In this document: piece after piece, positions 40,547 through 47,175 of the stretch
How positions within the stretch are numbered: position 1 is the first letter of the stretch
Layout of the letters: each line of letters begins with the position of its first letter
Assembly: GCA_963769905.1 (NCBI GenBank)
Contig: CAVYNG010000002.1
Span: 992,001 to 1,056,000 of the forward strand
Reading direction: 5' to 3'
DNA: 64,000 nt
DNA from: Bog-756 sp963769905
GTDB taxonomy: Bacteria > Actinomycetota > Acidimicrobiia > Acidimicrobiales > RAAP-2
The notes under the pieces: generated by a model
What the model was told of the DNA's origin: nothing
The model's database searches: none
What the model saw: the letters and a program-made list of their open reading frames with translations, nothing else
Program-made: the position numbers and the translations under genes

Positions 40547-41437
40547 TCAGCTCTTCTTGCCGAGAAGCGGGTGGGACGGCATGCCGACCGGTTGGAGATG
40601 CTGGCCGAGCACTTCGTGGAAGTGGTCGGCCACTTCGGCCGGCGTCCATCCTCCTTCACGCCACATGGTGGCGACCTGTCGCGGAGTCTGGAAGACCGTG
40701 TACCCGTAGCCGGTGCGACCGAAGACCTGCCCGTTCACGTCCGCTGCCGCTTCCGACGCGAGATAGGCGACGAGCGGAGCATTGAGTGCAGGGTCCTGAT
40801 CGGGCGCGACCTCGACCTCTTCGGCCGATCCCTGGGTCATCCTGGTGGCGCCCGCAGGGGCCATCGCGTTGACGGTGATCCCGTACCGCCCGAGCTCGAG
40901 CGCCCAGACGAAGGTCATACCCATGATCGCGGCCTTGGCCGCTCCGTAGTTGGTCTGCCCGAAATTGCCGCGGAGCCCGGCCGAGGAGGTGATGTTCACG
41001 ATGCGCCCGTAGCCGGCTTCTTTCATGTGGGGGGCCGCGTGCCGTGCGGTGTTGAACGTCCCCTTCTCGTGGACGGCGACCACCGCGTCGAAGTCGGCTT
41101 CGTCCATCTTGACCAAGGTGCGGTCGCGGACGATGCCCGCGTTGTTGACCAGGATGTCGATCTGGCCGAACGACCCGACGGCGGTGTCGATGATCCTTCC
41201 GGCGCCCTCGAAATCGTCGACCCGATCACGGCTCGGGACGGCGGAACCGCCGCGCTGGGCGATGTCGGCGCACACCGCCGCAGCCGGGTCCTCCTCGGTG
41301 CCCTCGCCGGCGAGTGACACGCCGATGTCGTTGACCACGACGCTCGCCCCTTCTTCTGCGAGGCAGCACGCGATCGCTCTGCCGATGCCCCGTCCCGCGC
41401 CGGTCACCACCGCAACCCGTCCGTCGAGCAATCCCAT
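40547..41437 (-). CDS. SDR-family 3-hydroxyacyl-CoA dehydrogenase-like protein
   Basis: 296-residue SDR, start ATG 41437. Seen: TGAGRGIGRAIACCLAEEGA, NNAGIVRDRTLVKM, SSAGLRGNFGQTNYGAAKAA with catalytic YxxxK, and a 60-residue C-terminal extension (DVNGQVFGRTGYGYTVFQTP onward, with WTPAEVADHF). This combination matches the dehydrogenase unit of multifunctional peroxisomal enzyme type 2 and mycobacterial steroid SDRs. It would oxidise a 3-hydroxyacyl-CoA. First gene of the minus-strand run. TACAGT 7 bases upstream and absence of a ribosome site suggest a leaderless mRNA. Confidence 0.92.
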   Translation of the reverse strand: MGLLDGRVAVVTGAGRGIGRAIACCLAEEGASVVVNDIGVSLAGEGTEEDPAAAVCADIAQRGGSAVPSRDRVDDFEGAGRIIDTAVGSFGQIDILVNNAGIVRDRTLVKMDEADFDAVVAVHEKGTFNTARHAAPHMKEAGYGRIVNITSSAGLRGNFGQTNYGAAKAAIMGMTFVWALELGRYGITVNAMAPAGATRMTQGSAEEVEVAPDQDPALNAPLVAYLASEAAADVNGQVFGRTGYGYTVFQTPRQVATMWREGGWTPAEVADHFHEVLGQHLQPVGMPSHPLLGKKS

Positions 41438-41443
41438 CGCAGC

Positions 41444-41449
41444 ACTGTA
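41444..41449 (-). promoter_or_regulatory. Candidate -10 hexamer (TACAGT) of the SDR operon
   Basis: Minus-strand TACAGT (TAnnnT) ends 6 bases before ATG 41437; no Shine-Dalgarno sequence lies between. Confidence 0.4.
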
Positions 41450-41509
41450 GGCGAACGCGGCAAGGCGAATCGCGGGCCCGACGGTTCCGCACCGCGCCGA
41501 GCGCGCCGG

Positions 41510-41515
41510 TACCAT
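41510..41515 (+). promoter_or_regulatory. Candidate -10 hexamer (TACCAT) upstream of ridA-like operon
   Basis: TACCAT in the 206-base divergent gap. It lies 10 bases before the 8-bp inverted repeat at 41525 and would give the RidA gene a leader of about 120 bases. No clear -35. Confidence 0.3.
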
Positions 41516-41524
41516 CTGCGGGTC

Positions 41525-41546
41525 GCGCGAGGACTCGACCTCGCGC
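41525..41546. promoter_or_regulatory. 8-bp perfect inverted repeat in the RidA leader
   Basis: GCGCGAGG, loop ACTCGA, CCTCGCGC. It could be a hairpin just after the transcription start or an operator immediately downstream of the promoter. No U-tract follows, so it is not an intrinsic terminator. Confidence 0.45.
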
Positions 41547-41566
41547 AGGAGCGGAGGATCCCTCGC

Positions 41567-41647
41567 ATGCCCCGAGCCGTCACCGTCGCACCACACCCTT
41601 CGAGCGACGTCGCAGCGGGCGGTGCCGGCGGGGGCGAGCAGGGATGA
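41567..41647 (+). CDS. Possible 26-residue leader ORF coupled to RidA gene
   Basis: ATG 41567 is preceded by GCGGAGGATC and opens a 26-residue frame (MPRAVTVAPHPSSDVAAGGA then GGGEQG) whose TGA overlaps the RidA-like start as ATGA. It could be a leader peptide giving translational coupling or attenuation. The composition (Ala, Gly, Pro) carries no recognisable domain, and short overlapping frames arise by chance in GC-rich DNA, so this is only a candidate. Confidence 0.25.
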   Translation: MPRAVTVAPHPSSDVAAGGAGGGEQG

Positions 41648-42135
41648 CCGCGGGCGAGTCCGTGCCGGGCGGTGGCAAGATCCGCGCCCGTCTCGCCGAG
41701 CTCGGGCTGACGCTGTACGGCCCCCACCCGCCGCACGATCCGCTGGACGCGGTGGTGGTGCACCAGGGGATCGCACGGACCTCGGGCCAGCTCCCGAGGA
41801 TCGACGGCCGACTGACCTGCGTCGGCACACTCGGGACGACGGTGACCGCCGAGGAGGGCGCGGCGGCGGCCGCGGTGTGTGCACTCAACGGGTTGGCGGT
41901 CCTCGAGTCGGCGCTCGGCACGCTCGATCGGGTGGCGCGGGTCCTCACCGTCACCGGTTTCGTCGCCTCCGCTCCCGACTTCCACCGCCAGCCCGATGTC
42001 GTCGACGGGGCCAGCCGCATCCTGTTCGACGTCTTCGGTGACGCGGGACGGCACACCCGCTCGGCCATCGGGGTGGCGGCCCTTCCCCGCGGGGGTGCGG
42101 TGGAGATCGAGCTCACCGTCGCGCTCGACGGTTGA
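41644..42135 (+). CDS. RidA/YjgF-family protein
   Basis: 163-residue RidA-fold protein. Seen: VVHQGIARTSGQLPRIDG, AAVCALNGLAVLESALGTLD and SRILFDVFGDAGRHTRSAIGV with AALPRGGAVEIEL, including the conserved arginine and glutamate of the imine-binding pocket area (RSAIGVAALP). RidA proteins hydrolyse enamines/imines; the longer Rid subfamilies often act in catabolic operons on dedicated intermediates. It heads a plus-strand set with RraA-like protein, and the RraA gene starts 32 bases after its stop. Likely role: deaminating or hydrolysing an unstable imine produced in this pathway. Confidence 0.9.
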   Translation: MTAGESVPGGGKIRARLAELGLTLYGPHPPHDPLDAVVVHQGIARTSGQLPRIDGRLTCVGTLGTTVTAEEGAAAAAVCALNGLAVLESALGTLDRVARVLTVTGFVASAPDFHRQPDVVDGASRILFDVFGDAGRHTRSAIGVAALPRGGAVEIELTVALDG

Positions 42136-42167
42136 CCACGGGCGCCGAGGACACGAGGAGGCAGAGC

Positions 42168-42812
42168 ATGGACAGCCAGACCATGGCCGGGGCGTTCGCC
42201 GATCTCGGCGCGGCCACCCTCGGGGAGTGCGGGGCGGCCGCGCTGCCGCCGAGGGTGAGAGCTGCCTGGTCAGGCGCGACGTTGGCCGCGCCCGCGTTCC
42301 CCGTGCGGTGCACGGCCGGCGACAATCTCGCCATCCACGTGGGGGTGGCGACGGCCCCGGCCGGCTCCGCTCTCGTCGTCGACGTCGGCGACGTCGCCGA
42401 GCGCGGTTACTGGGGCGAGGTTCTCACGACCGCGGCGCTGGCCAGGGGAGTGACCGGCTTGGTCATCGACGGCGGCGTCCGCGACGTCGATGCCCTGCAA
42501 CGCCTTGGGTTTCCGGCGTTCTCGAGCACCGTCGCTCTCCGCGGGGCGACCAAACGTGAACGAGGGACGGCCGGCCTGGCCACGGTGGTGGCCGGCGTGC
42601 GAGTGGCACTCGGCGACTGGGTGGTGGCCGACGCGGACGGCGTGGTGATCGTGCCCGGGGGCGCGCTCGAAGAGGTGCTGCGCGCCGGGCGGGCGCGGGC
42701 CGCCGCCGAGGACGGTTACTTCGCGTCGTTGCGAGCGGGTCAGACGACCGTCGACCTGCTCGGCCTCGACGACTCGCTCGTCCAGCGCCCCGGTCCGACC
42801 GATGCCGGCTGA
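42168..42812 (+). CDS. RraA-like / HMG aldolase-fold protein
   Basis: 214-residue RraA-family protein. ATG 42168 is preceded by GAGGAGGCAG, which favours it over TTG 42132. Seen: GDNLAIHVGVATAPAGSALV, GYWGEVLTTAALARGVTGLV and VIDGGVRDVDALQRLGFPAF with the G-x3-R-D motif. RraA-like proteins include RNase E inhibitors in enterobacteria but mostly HMG/CHA (4-hydroxy-4-methyl-2-oxoglutarate) aldolases elsewhere, where this Arg-Asp pair binds substrate and metal. In a catabolic operon an aldolase or decarboxylase role is more likely. It is convergent with the cupin gene, 21 bases away. Confidence 0.88.
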   Translation: MDSQTMAGAFADLGAATLGECGAAALPPRVRAAWSGATLAAPAFPVRCTAGDNLAIHVGVATAPAGSALVVDVGDVAERGYWGEVLTTAALARGVTGLVIDGGVRDVDALQRLGFPAFSSTVALRGATKRERGTAGLATVVAGVRVALGDWVVADADGVVIVPGGALEEVLRAGRARAAAEDGYFASLRAGQTTVDLLGLDDSLVQRPGPTDAG

Positions 42813-42833
42813 GGGCGGGCGCCGGCCGAGGCG

Positions 42834-43217
42834 TCAGTTGTTGGTGTAGTCGATCGCGCCGGCGCCCTTGACGCCGATGGCGAAGCAGAAGCAGTGGATC
42901 GACGCGTTGTCCGAGATCGGCCGGAGGCTGTGCACGGCATCCGGTGGGATGTGGACGAGATCCCCTTGCGCGATGGTCCGGTCCTCTCCCTCGATGGTCA
43001 TGATCCCCCGTCCGCGGAGCACGTAGTAGAACTCGTGGGTCGGGTGCGAGTGCGGGTTGACGTAGCCACCCCCGGCAACCTCGAACTCGTTGACCAGCTC
43101 GAGGAAGCCGCCGTCGGTCATCTCCCTCATCTCCTGCGACTCCACCATCCACCACACGGGCACCGTGCCCTTGTGCTCGACGATGGGGGCGACGTCTTCG
43201 ATGTTGCGCACGTCCAT
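42834..43217 (-). CDS. Cupin-domain protein
   Basis: 127-residue single-cupin protein, start ATG 43217 with GAGGAG about 8 bases upstream. Seen: metal motif NPHSHPTHEFYYVLRGRG and second motif DLVHIPPDAVHSL, giving His, His, Glu, His ligands. It resembles small cupins near ureidoglycolate/allantoate-type genes and other catabolic genes; the function is unknown. The divergent AllA-like gene at 43302 shares an 84-base intergenic region with a perfect palindrome, so the two may be co-regulated. Confidence 0.88.
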   Translation of the reverse strand: MDVRNIEDVAPIVEHKGTVPVWWMVESQEMREMTDGGFLELVNEFEVAGGGYVNPHSHPTHEFYYVLRGRGIMTIEGEDRTIAQGDLVHIPPDAVHSLRPISDNASIHCFCFAIGVKGAGAIDYTNN

Positions 43218-43258
43218 CTGTGGGCTCCTCCTCGGCTGCATCGGCTGGCGGCCGCGAT

Positions 43259-43273
43259 GCTACGTTGCGTAGC
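43259..43273. promoter_or_regulatory. Palindrome GCTACG-TTG-CGTAGC between cupin and AllA-like genes
   Basis: Perfect 6-bp inverted repeat with a 3-base spacer in the 84-base divergent gap. Its size and place suit an operator for a dimeric regulator controlling both genes. The nearest regulator genes are TetR types 12 kb or more away. Confidence 0.45.
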
Positions 43274-43301
43274 GACACTAGGGCGACACGGAGCGTGGAG
43301 C

Positions 43302-43805
43302 ATGGGTGGGAACATCCGACAGATCAAACCGCTCCCGCTGACCCGCGAAGAGTGGGAACCTTTCGGTTGGCTGCCGCTGTCGGACACCGACCCTCGGGAC
43401 GGGCTGCAGACACTCGAGTACGCGTGGGCCGACCCCCACCTGAACGTCATCGGTCACCGTCGCGACGAGGTGCCGGCCATCCCCGGCGGCCTCCGGTGCG
43501 AGATGCTCTTTCGCCACGCGACCCACACGCAGGCGCTGATGCCCCTCGATGTCACCGCGGTGATCGTCGTCGCACCTCCCGGCCTCGAGATCGCCTCCCC
43601 GGAGGACGCGGACCGGGCGAGGGCGTTCCTCTTGGAGCCCCTCTCCTCGATCGTGTTGCACCGGAGCACCTGGCATTGGGGCCCCTTCCCGGTCGAGGCG
43701 GAGTCGGTCGCGCTCTTCAACGTGCAGGGACGGAGGTACGCGGAGGACAACGAGATGACCGACCTCGCGGCGATCGGAGCCGCAGTCGACGTCCTCGTCG
43801 GCTGA
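43302..43805 (+). CDS. Ureidoglycolate lyase (AllA)-like protein
   Basis: 167-residue protein from ATG 43302 (weak GTGGAG upstream). Seen: IKPLPLTREEWEPFGWLPL, CEMLFRHATHTQALMPLD, PGLEIASPEDADRARAFLLE and HRSTWHWGPFPVE, the AllA beta-barrel pattern with histidines that bind metal. AllA cleaves ureidoglycolate to glyoxylate and urea. No other allantoin gene is present, so an enzyme on a related polar acid is more likely than purine use. The CoA-transferase gene begins 4 bases downstream, so they are co-transcribed. Confidence 0.82.
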   Translation: MGGNIRQIKPLPLTREEWEPFGWLPLSDTDPRDGLQTLEYAWADPHLNVIGHRRDEVPAIPGGLRCEMLFRHATHTQALMPLDVTAVIVVAPPGLEIASPEDADRARAFLLEPLSSIVLHRSTWHWGPFPVEAESVALFNVQGRRYAEDNEMTDLAAIGAAVDVLVG

Positions 43806-43809
43806 TCGG

Positions 43810-45483
43810 GTGACCGAGGTCGGCGCGTCGCTCGCCGACGCGGTCGAGCGCCACGTGCGGCCGGGCGACTCGGTCCACGTCATGCTGGGCCACAGCCGCT
43901 GGACGGCCGCCGCGCGGGAGCTCGCCCGGCAGCAATGGGGGAGCGATCCCGCACTCACCCTGGTGATGACCAGCCTCGGCGCGCTCGGCGCGCTGTTCTT
44001 CCGCGGCGGGCTGGTGCGCAAGGTGGTGACCGCCTACTCCGGGAACAGCTTCCCCTCCTACTCGCCGAACCCGATCTTCCAGAAGGCGTACGAGTCGGGT
44101 GAGGTCGAGGTCGAGCACTGGTCGATCCTGACGCTCGCCCAGCGGATGGAAGCTGCAGCGCGAGGACTGCCGGCGGTCGTCACCGGGTCGGTGTCCGGCT
44201 CCGACCTCGAGCGCAATTCCGGATTCGCGAAAGTCGACTCGCCCTTCGGCGCGCTCGGCGTGGTGAGCCCGCTCGCGCCCGATGTCGCGCTCTGCCACGC
44301 GGCGGTCGCCGACCGAGAAGGGAACCTCGCCGTCTCCGAGCCGCTGCTCGAGGGAGTCTGGGGGGCGTGGGCCGCCCGCCGCGGCGTCGTCGCGACCGTC
44401 GAGCGGATCGTCGACGACCTGTCGGGGCTCGGCTACCGGGTGAAGGTCCCGGCCCACCGGGTCCTCGCAGTCGTCGAGGCGCCTTTCGGCGCGCACCCCG
44501 GCGGCTGCTTCGCGCCCGGGCTGCCGGCAGACGGATACGGCGAGGACATCCCGTTCTGGATCGATGCGGCGTCGGCCGCCCGCGACGATTTCGACGGGTG
44601 GGCGCGCCGCCACCTGCTCGAGCCACCCGACCACGCGTCCTACCTCTCGCTTCTCGGGGGCGAGCGGCTCGAGGGTCTCCGTCGTCTGTCGGACCCCGAG
44701 TCGTGGCGGCGCGACGACGAGAAGTACCCGCTCCCCGGGGACGAGCCGGTGAGCGACTGGGAGGTGGCCGCGTGCTTCGGCGCGCGCGAGCTGCAGGCAC
44801 TGGTGGCGGAACATCGTGCGGATGCGGTGCTGGCGGGGGCGGGGGTCGCGAACCTGGCCGCGTGGGTCGCGGTCGGCCGCGAGCGTGCCGCCGGCCGGCC
44901 GGTCTGCCTCACCGCCGAACTCGGCCTCTGGGACTACACCCCGACACCGGCCGATCCCTACATCTTCAACCACCGGGTCTTCCCGGGGACCGCGATGCTC
45001 GCAGACGCCTCGACGGTCCTCGGGATGGTGGTCGGAGGACCCGGAACGACGACGATCGCATGCCTCGGTGCCGCGGAGGTCGACCGGAACGGCAACGTCA
45101 ACTCGACTGCGCTCGGGGACGGGAGGTTCCTCGTCGGTTCGGGAGGGGGCAACGACGTGATGAGCCGGGCCGAGGCCTGCGCGGTGGTCACCCTCGGCAG
45201 GCCGCGGCGCCTGCCCGAGACCGTTGCCTACGTGACCGGGCCAGGCGAGCGGGTGGCGAGTGTCGTGACCGATCGCGGGGTGCTGAGGAAACTCGACGGG
45301 AGACTGAGAGTTGCCGCCGTGCCGGCGGGGGACAGTCCGCTCGCCGAGCGGGTCCGGGCGATGGTCGCCTCCTGTGGTTGGGAGCCCGACGTCGCCCCGG
45401 ACGTGGCCGAGCTCGAGCCGGTCAGCCCGTCCGAGGTGCGCGAGTTGCGCAACTTCGACCGCCGGCGCCAGTTCTTGGCGTGA
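43810..45483 (+). CDS. Fused family I CoA-transferase (alpha and beta parts)
   Basis: 557-residue family I CoA-transferase carrying both subunit types in one chain. Residues 1 to about 270 resemble the alpha subunit (GDSVHVMLGHSRWTAAAREL, LGALGALFFRGGLVRKVV, FGAHPGGCFAPG). Residues about 310-557 resemble the beta subunit (LTAELGLWDYTPTPADPYIF, ACLGAAEVDRNGNVNSTALG, VGSGGGNDVMS). The glutamate in TAEL stands where the family's catalytic glutamate sits. Related heteromers include glutaconate CoA-transferase and IpdAB, which opens the last steroid ring as a hydrolase. GTG 43810 is 4 bases after the AllA-like stop. Either CoA transfer or IpdAB-like hydrolysis is possible. Confidence 0.88.
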   Translation: MTEVGASLADAVERHVRPGDSVHVMLGHSRWTAAARELARQQWGSDPALTLVMTSLGALGALFFRGGLVRKVVTAYSGNSFPSYSPNPIFQKAYESGEVEVEHWSILTLAQRMEAAARGLPAVVTGSVSGSDLERNSGFAKVDSPFGALGVVSPLAPDVALCHAAVADREGNLAVSEPLLEGVWGAWAARRGVVATVERIVDDLSGLGYRVKVPAHRVLAVVEAPFGAHPGGCFAPGLPADGYGEDIPFWIDAASAARDDFDGWARRHLLEPPDHASYLSLLGGERLEGLRRLSDPESWRRDDEKYPLPGDEPVSDWEVAACFGARELQALVAEHRADAVLAGAGVANLAAWVAVGRERAAGRPVCLTAELGLWDYTPTPADPYIFNHRVFPGTAMLADASTVLGMVVGGPGTTTIACLGAAEVDRNGNVNSTALGDGRFLVGSGGGNDVMSRAEACAVVTLGRPRRLPETVAYVTGPGERVASVVTDRGVLRKLDGRLRVAAVPAGDSPLAERVRAMVASCGWEPDVAPDVAELEPVSPSEVRELRNFDRRRQFLA

Positions 45484-45503
45484 ACGCCGGCGGGGCGAGC
45501 GGT

Positions 45504-45564
45504 CCGGTGAAGCATTGGGTTCTCCACCGGGCAGCATAAGGTTCTCCGATCGGACAGCGTGTCC
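45504..45564. promoter_or_regulatory. Hairpin, two direct repeats and a palindrome after the CoA-transferase gene
   Basis: The 307-base gene-free stretch 45484-45790 begins with CCGGTG/CACCGG (45504-45509 and 45525-45530), a possible weak terminator. GGTTCTCC occurs at 45518-45525 and 45540-45547, exactly 22 bases apart (two helical turns). Palindrome GGACA-GCG-TGTCC lies at 45552-45564. These could bind a regulator of the downstream ABC importer. The rest of the stretch up to the promoter shows no gene. Confidence 0.35.
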
Positions 45565-45676
45565 ACGGAGCGTTCGGAGATCACGGCGACGTCGCGGTCG
45601 GACACGGTCTGGACGCAGTCCGCGGTCGATTATCAGGTGTTGACCGACCGGACCTGGGGGAACGACGAGCCTATGG

Positions 45677-45704
45677 TTGACATCTGTAGCATCAGTGCCA
45701 TAAG
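45677..45704 (+). promoter_or_regulatory. Promoter of the branched-chain-type ABC importer operon
   Basis: TTGACA (45677-45682) matches the -35 consensus exactly; CATAAG at 45699-45704 after a 16-base spacer is a fair -10 (ATAA core). It would give a leader of about 80 bases before ATG 45791. It is the best sigma70-type promoter seen on the plus strand of the window. Confidence 0.55.
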
Positions 45705-45790
45705 AACGTGCCCGACATTCGGTCGGTGAGGGGGAGTTCGCTCCGACCACGACCCGGGTCGATCGATCCGGCACAGAGAAAAGGGTGGTC

Positions 45791-47131
45791 ATGGGGAGAC
45801 GCCGGGGGAGCTGGGCAGTGCCAGGTGCGCTGGCACTTGGGGTCGCACTCGTCCTTGCAGGATGCTCGAACAGTTCGGGCACCCCGACGACGACCACCAC
45901 GACGGGCTCGTCGACTTCGACGACCTCGGGTTCGGCATCGTCCACGCCGGGGTCGACCATCAACGTCGGCGCGATCTCGACCTTGTCGGGGGCGATCGCC
46001 TCGGACTTCAATGGGTTGGCCCCCGGCGTCAAGGCATACTTCAACTACGTCAACACGACGCAAGGCGGGGCCGACGGGCACAAGCTTTCTCTGGCGTACA
46101 ACCTCGACGACGGTGCCAACCCGACCCAGTTCAACCAGCTCGCGCACACCCTGATCGACCAGGACCACGTCTTCGCGGTGATGGTGGCGTCGTTCTTCTT
46201 CTCGCCGAACTACTTCGTCGAGACGAAGACCCCGACCTACGGCTACAACGTGAGCGGGAATTGGTCGCCTTCCCCCAACCTCTTCGCCGCCGGTGGCTCA
46301 GTGCAGGACTACTCGACAGCGATCGGCACCTACGCGTACGCCATGCAGCAGAGCCATTCGAAGTCGGCCGCAGTGATCAGCTACGGGCCGTCGATCTCCT
46401 CGTCGTACAATGCCTGCTCGGCCGCAGCGTCGGGTCTGAAGGCGGCCGGCTACAACGTCAGCTACGAGGACTACGGGGCGCAGCTCGGCGGTAGCTACTC
46501 CTCCGCGGTCCAGCGCATGCAGCAGGCCGGCTCCGACTTCGTCCTCAGCTGCATGCAGGAGTCGGACAACATCACGATGTCTCGGGACATCCAGCAGTAC
46601 GGGCTCAAGATCAACCAGCTCTGGCTCAACGGCTACGACCGCTCCCTGCTGAACCAGTACAGCAGTCTGATGAAGGGTGTCTACCTCAACATCAATGGCG
46701 CCGTCCCCTACGAGGCCGCAGGAGGGAAGTACGGCAACACCTATCCGGGCATGAAGACCTACATCGCCCAGATGAACAGCAGCGCACCGAGCTTCACCTA
46801 CAACGGCACGGCGCTCCTCGGCTGGCAGGCGGCGGCGCTGCTCGTGCAAGGTCTCGACAAACTGGCGAGCAGCCACCTGCCTCTCACCCAGGCCAACCTG
46901 GTCAGCGTCACCAACACGATCAACGACGACAACGGGGCGGAGACCGCGACGGTGACCAAGTGGACCAGCGCGCACACGGTCGCGGTCCCTCCGTACTGCA
47001 GCGCATTCGTACAGGTCAAGGGCACCCAATTCGTGCCGGTCTTCGGCAAGGGCAACCAGGTCTTCGTCTGCCACGGCACCAAGAACAGTCCGCAGCTGGT
47101 CACCCCGACGCCCGGCACTCCGGGAACATGA
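45791..47131 (+). CDS. ABC transporter substrate-binding lipoprotein (LivJ-like)
   Basis: 446-residue type I periplasmic-binding-fold lipoprotein, ATG 45791 with AAAGGG 6 bases upstream. Seen: signal ending in ALVLAGC (Cys25), a Ser/Thr-rich linker, then NVGAISTLSGAIASDFNGL, ending with a conserved YNLDDGANPTQFNQLAHTLI and lobes typical of Peripla_BP_6 (MQESDNITMSRDIQQYGLKI). It captures the substrate outside the membrane for the fused permease. The class takes up branched-chain amino acids, amides, aromatic acids and other solutes, so specificity cannot be read from sequence. It is the first gene of a five-gene operon. Confidence 0.93.
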   Translation: MGRRRGSWAVPGALALGVALVLAGCSNSSGTPTTTTTTGSSTSTTSGSASSTPGSTINVGAISTLSGAIASDFNGLAPGVKAYFNYVNTTQGGADGHKLSLAYNLDDGANPTQFNQLAHTLIDQDHVFAVMVASFFFSPNYFVETKTPTYGYNVSGNWSPSPNLFAAGGSVQDYSTAIGTYAYAMQQSHSKSAAVISYGPSISSSYNACSAAASGLKAAGYNVSYEDYGAQLGGSYSSAVQRMQQAGSDFVLSCMQESDNITMSRDIQQYGLKINQLWLNGYDRSLLNQYSSLMKGVYLNINGAVPYEAAGGKYGNTYPGMKTYIAQMNSSAPSFTYNGTALLGWQAAALLVQGLDKLASSHLPLTQANLVSVTNTINDDNGAETATVTKWTSAHTVAVPPYCSAFVQVKGTQFVPVFGKGNQVFVCHGTKNSPQLVTPTPGTPGT

Positions 47132-47175
47132 GCGGTCCCGCCGCCGGTTTCCGGTAGGCGTCGGGGGGCAGCACA

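Noticed and set aside
42168..42812. RNase E inhibitor RraA
   Set aside because: The fold fits, but the operon is catabolic and the aldolase branch is far commoner outside enterobacteria.
45504..45530. Intrinsic terminator after the CoA-transferase gene
   Set aside because: A CCGGTG/CACCGG hairpin exists but there is no run of T; it is recorded only as part of the regulatory stretch.
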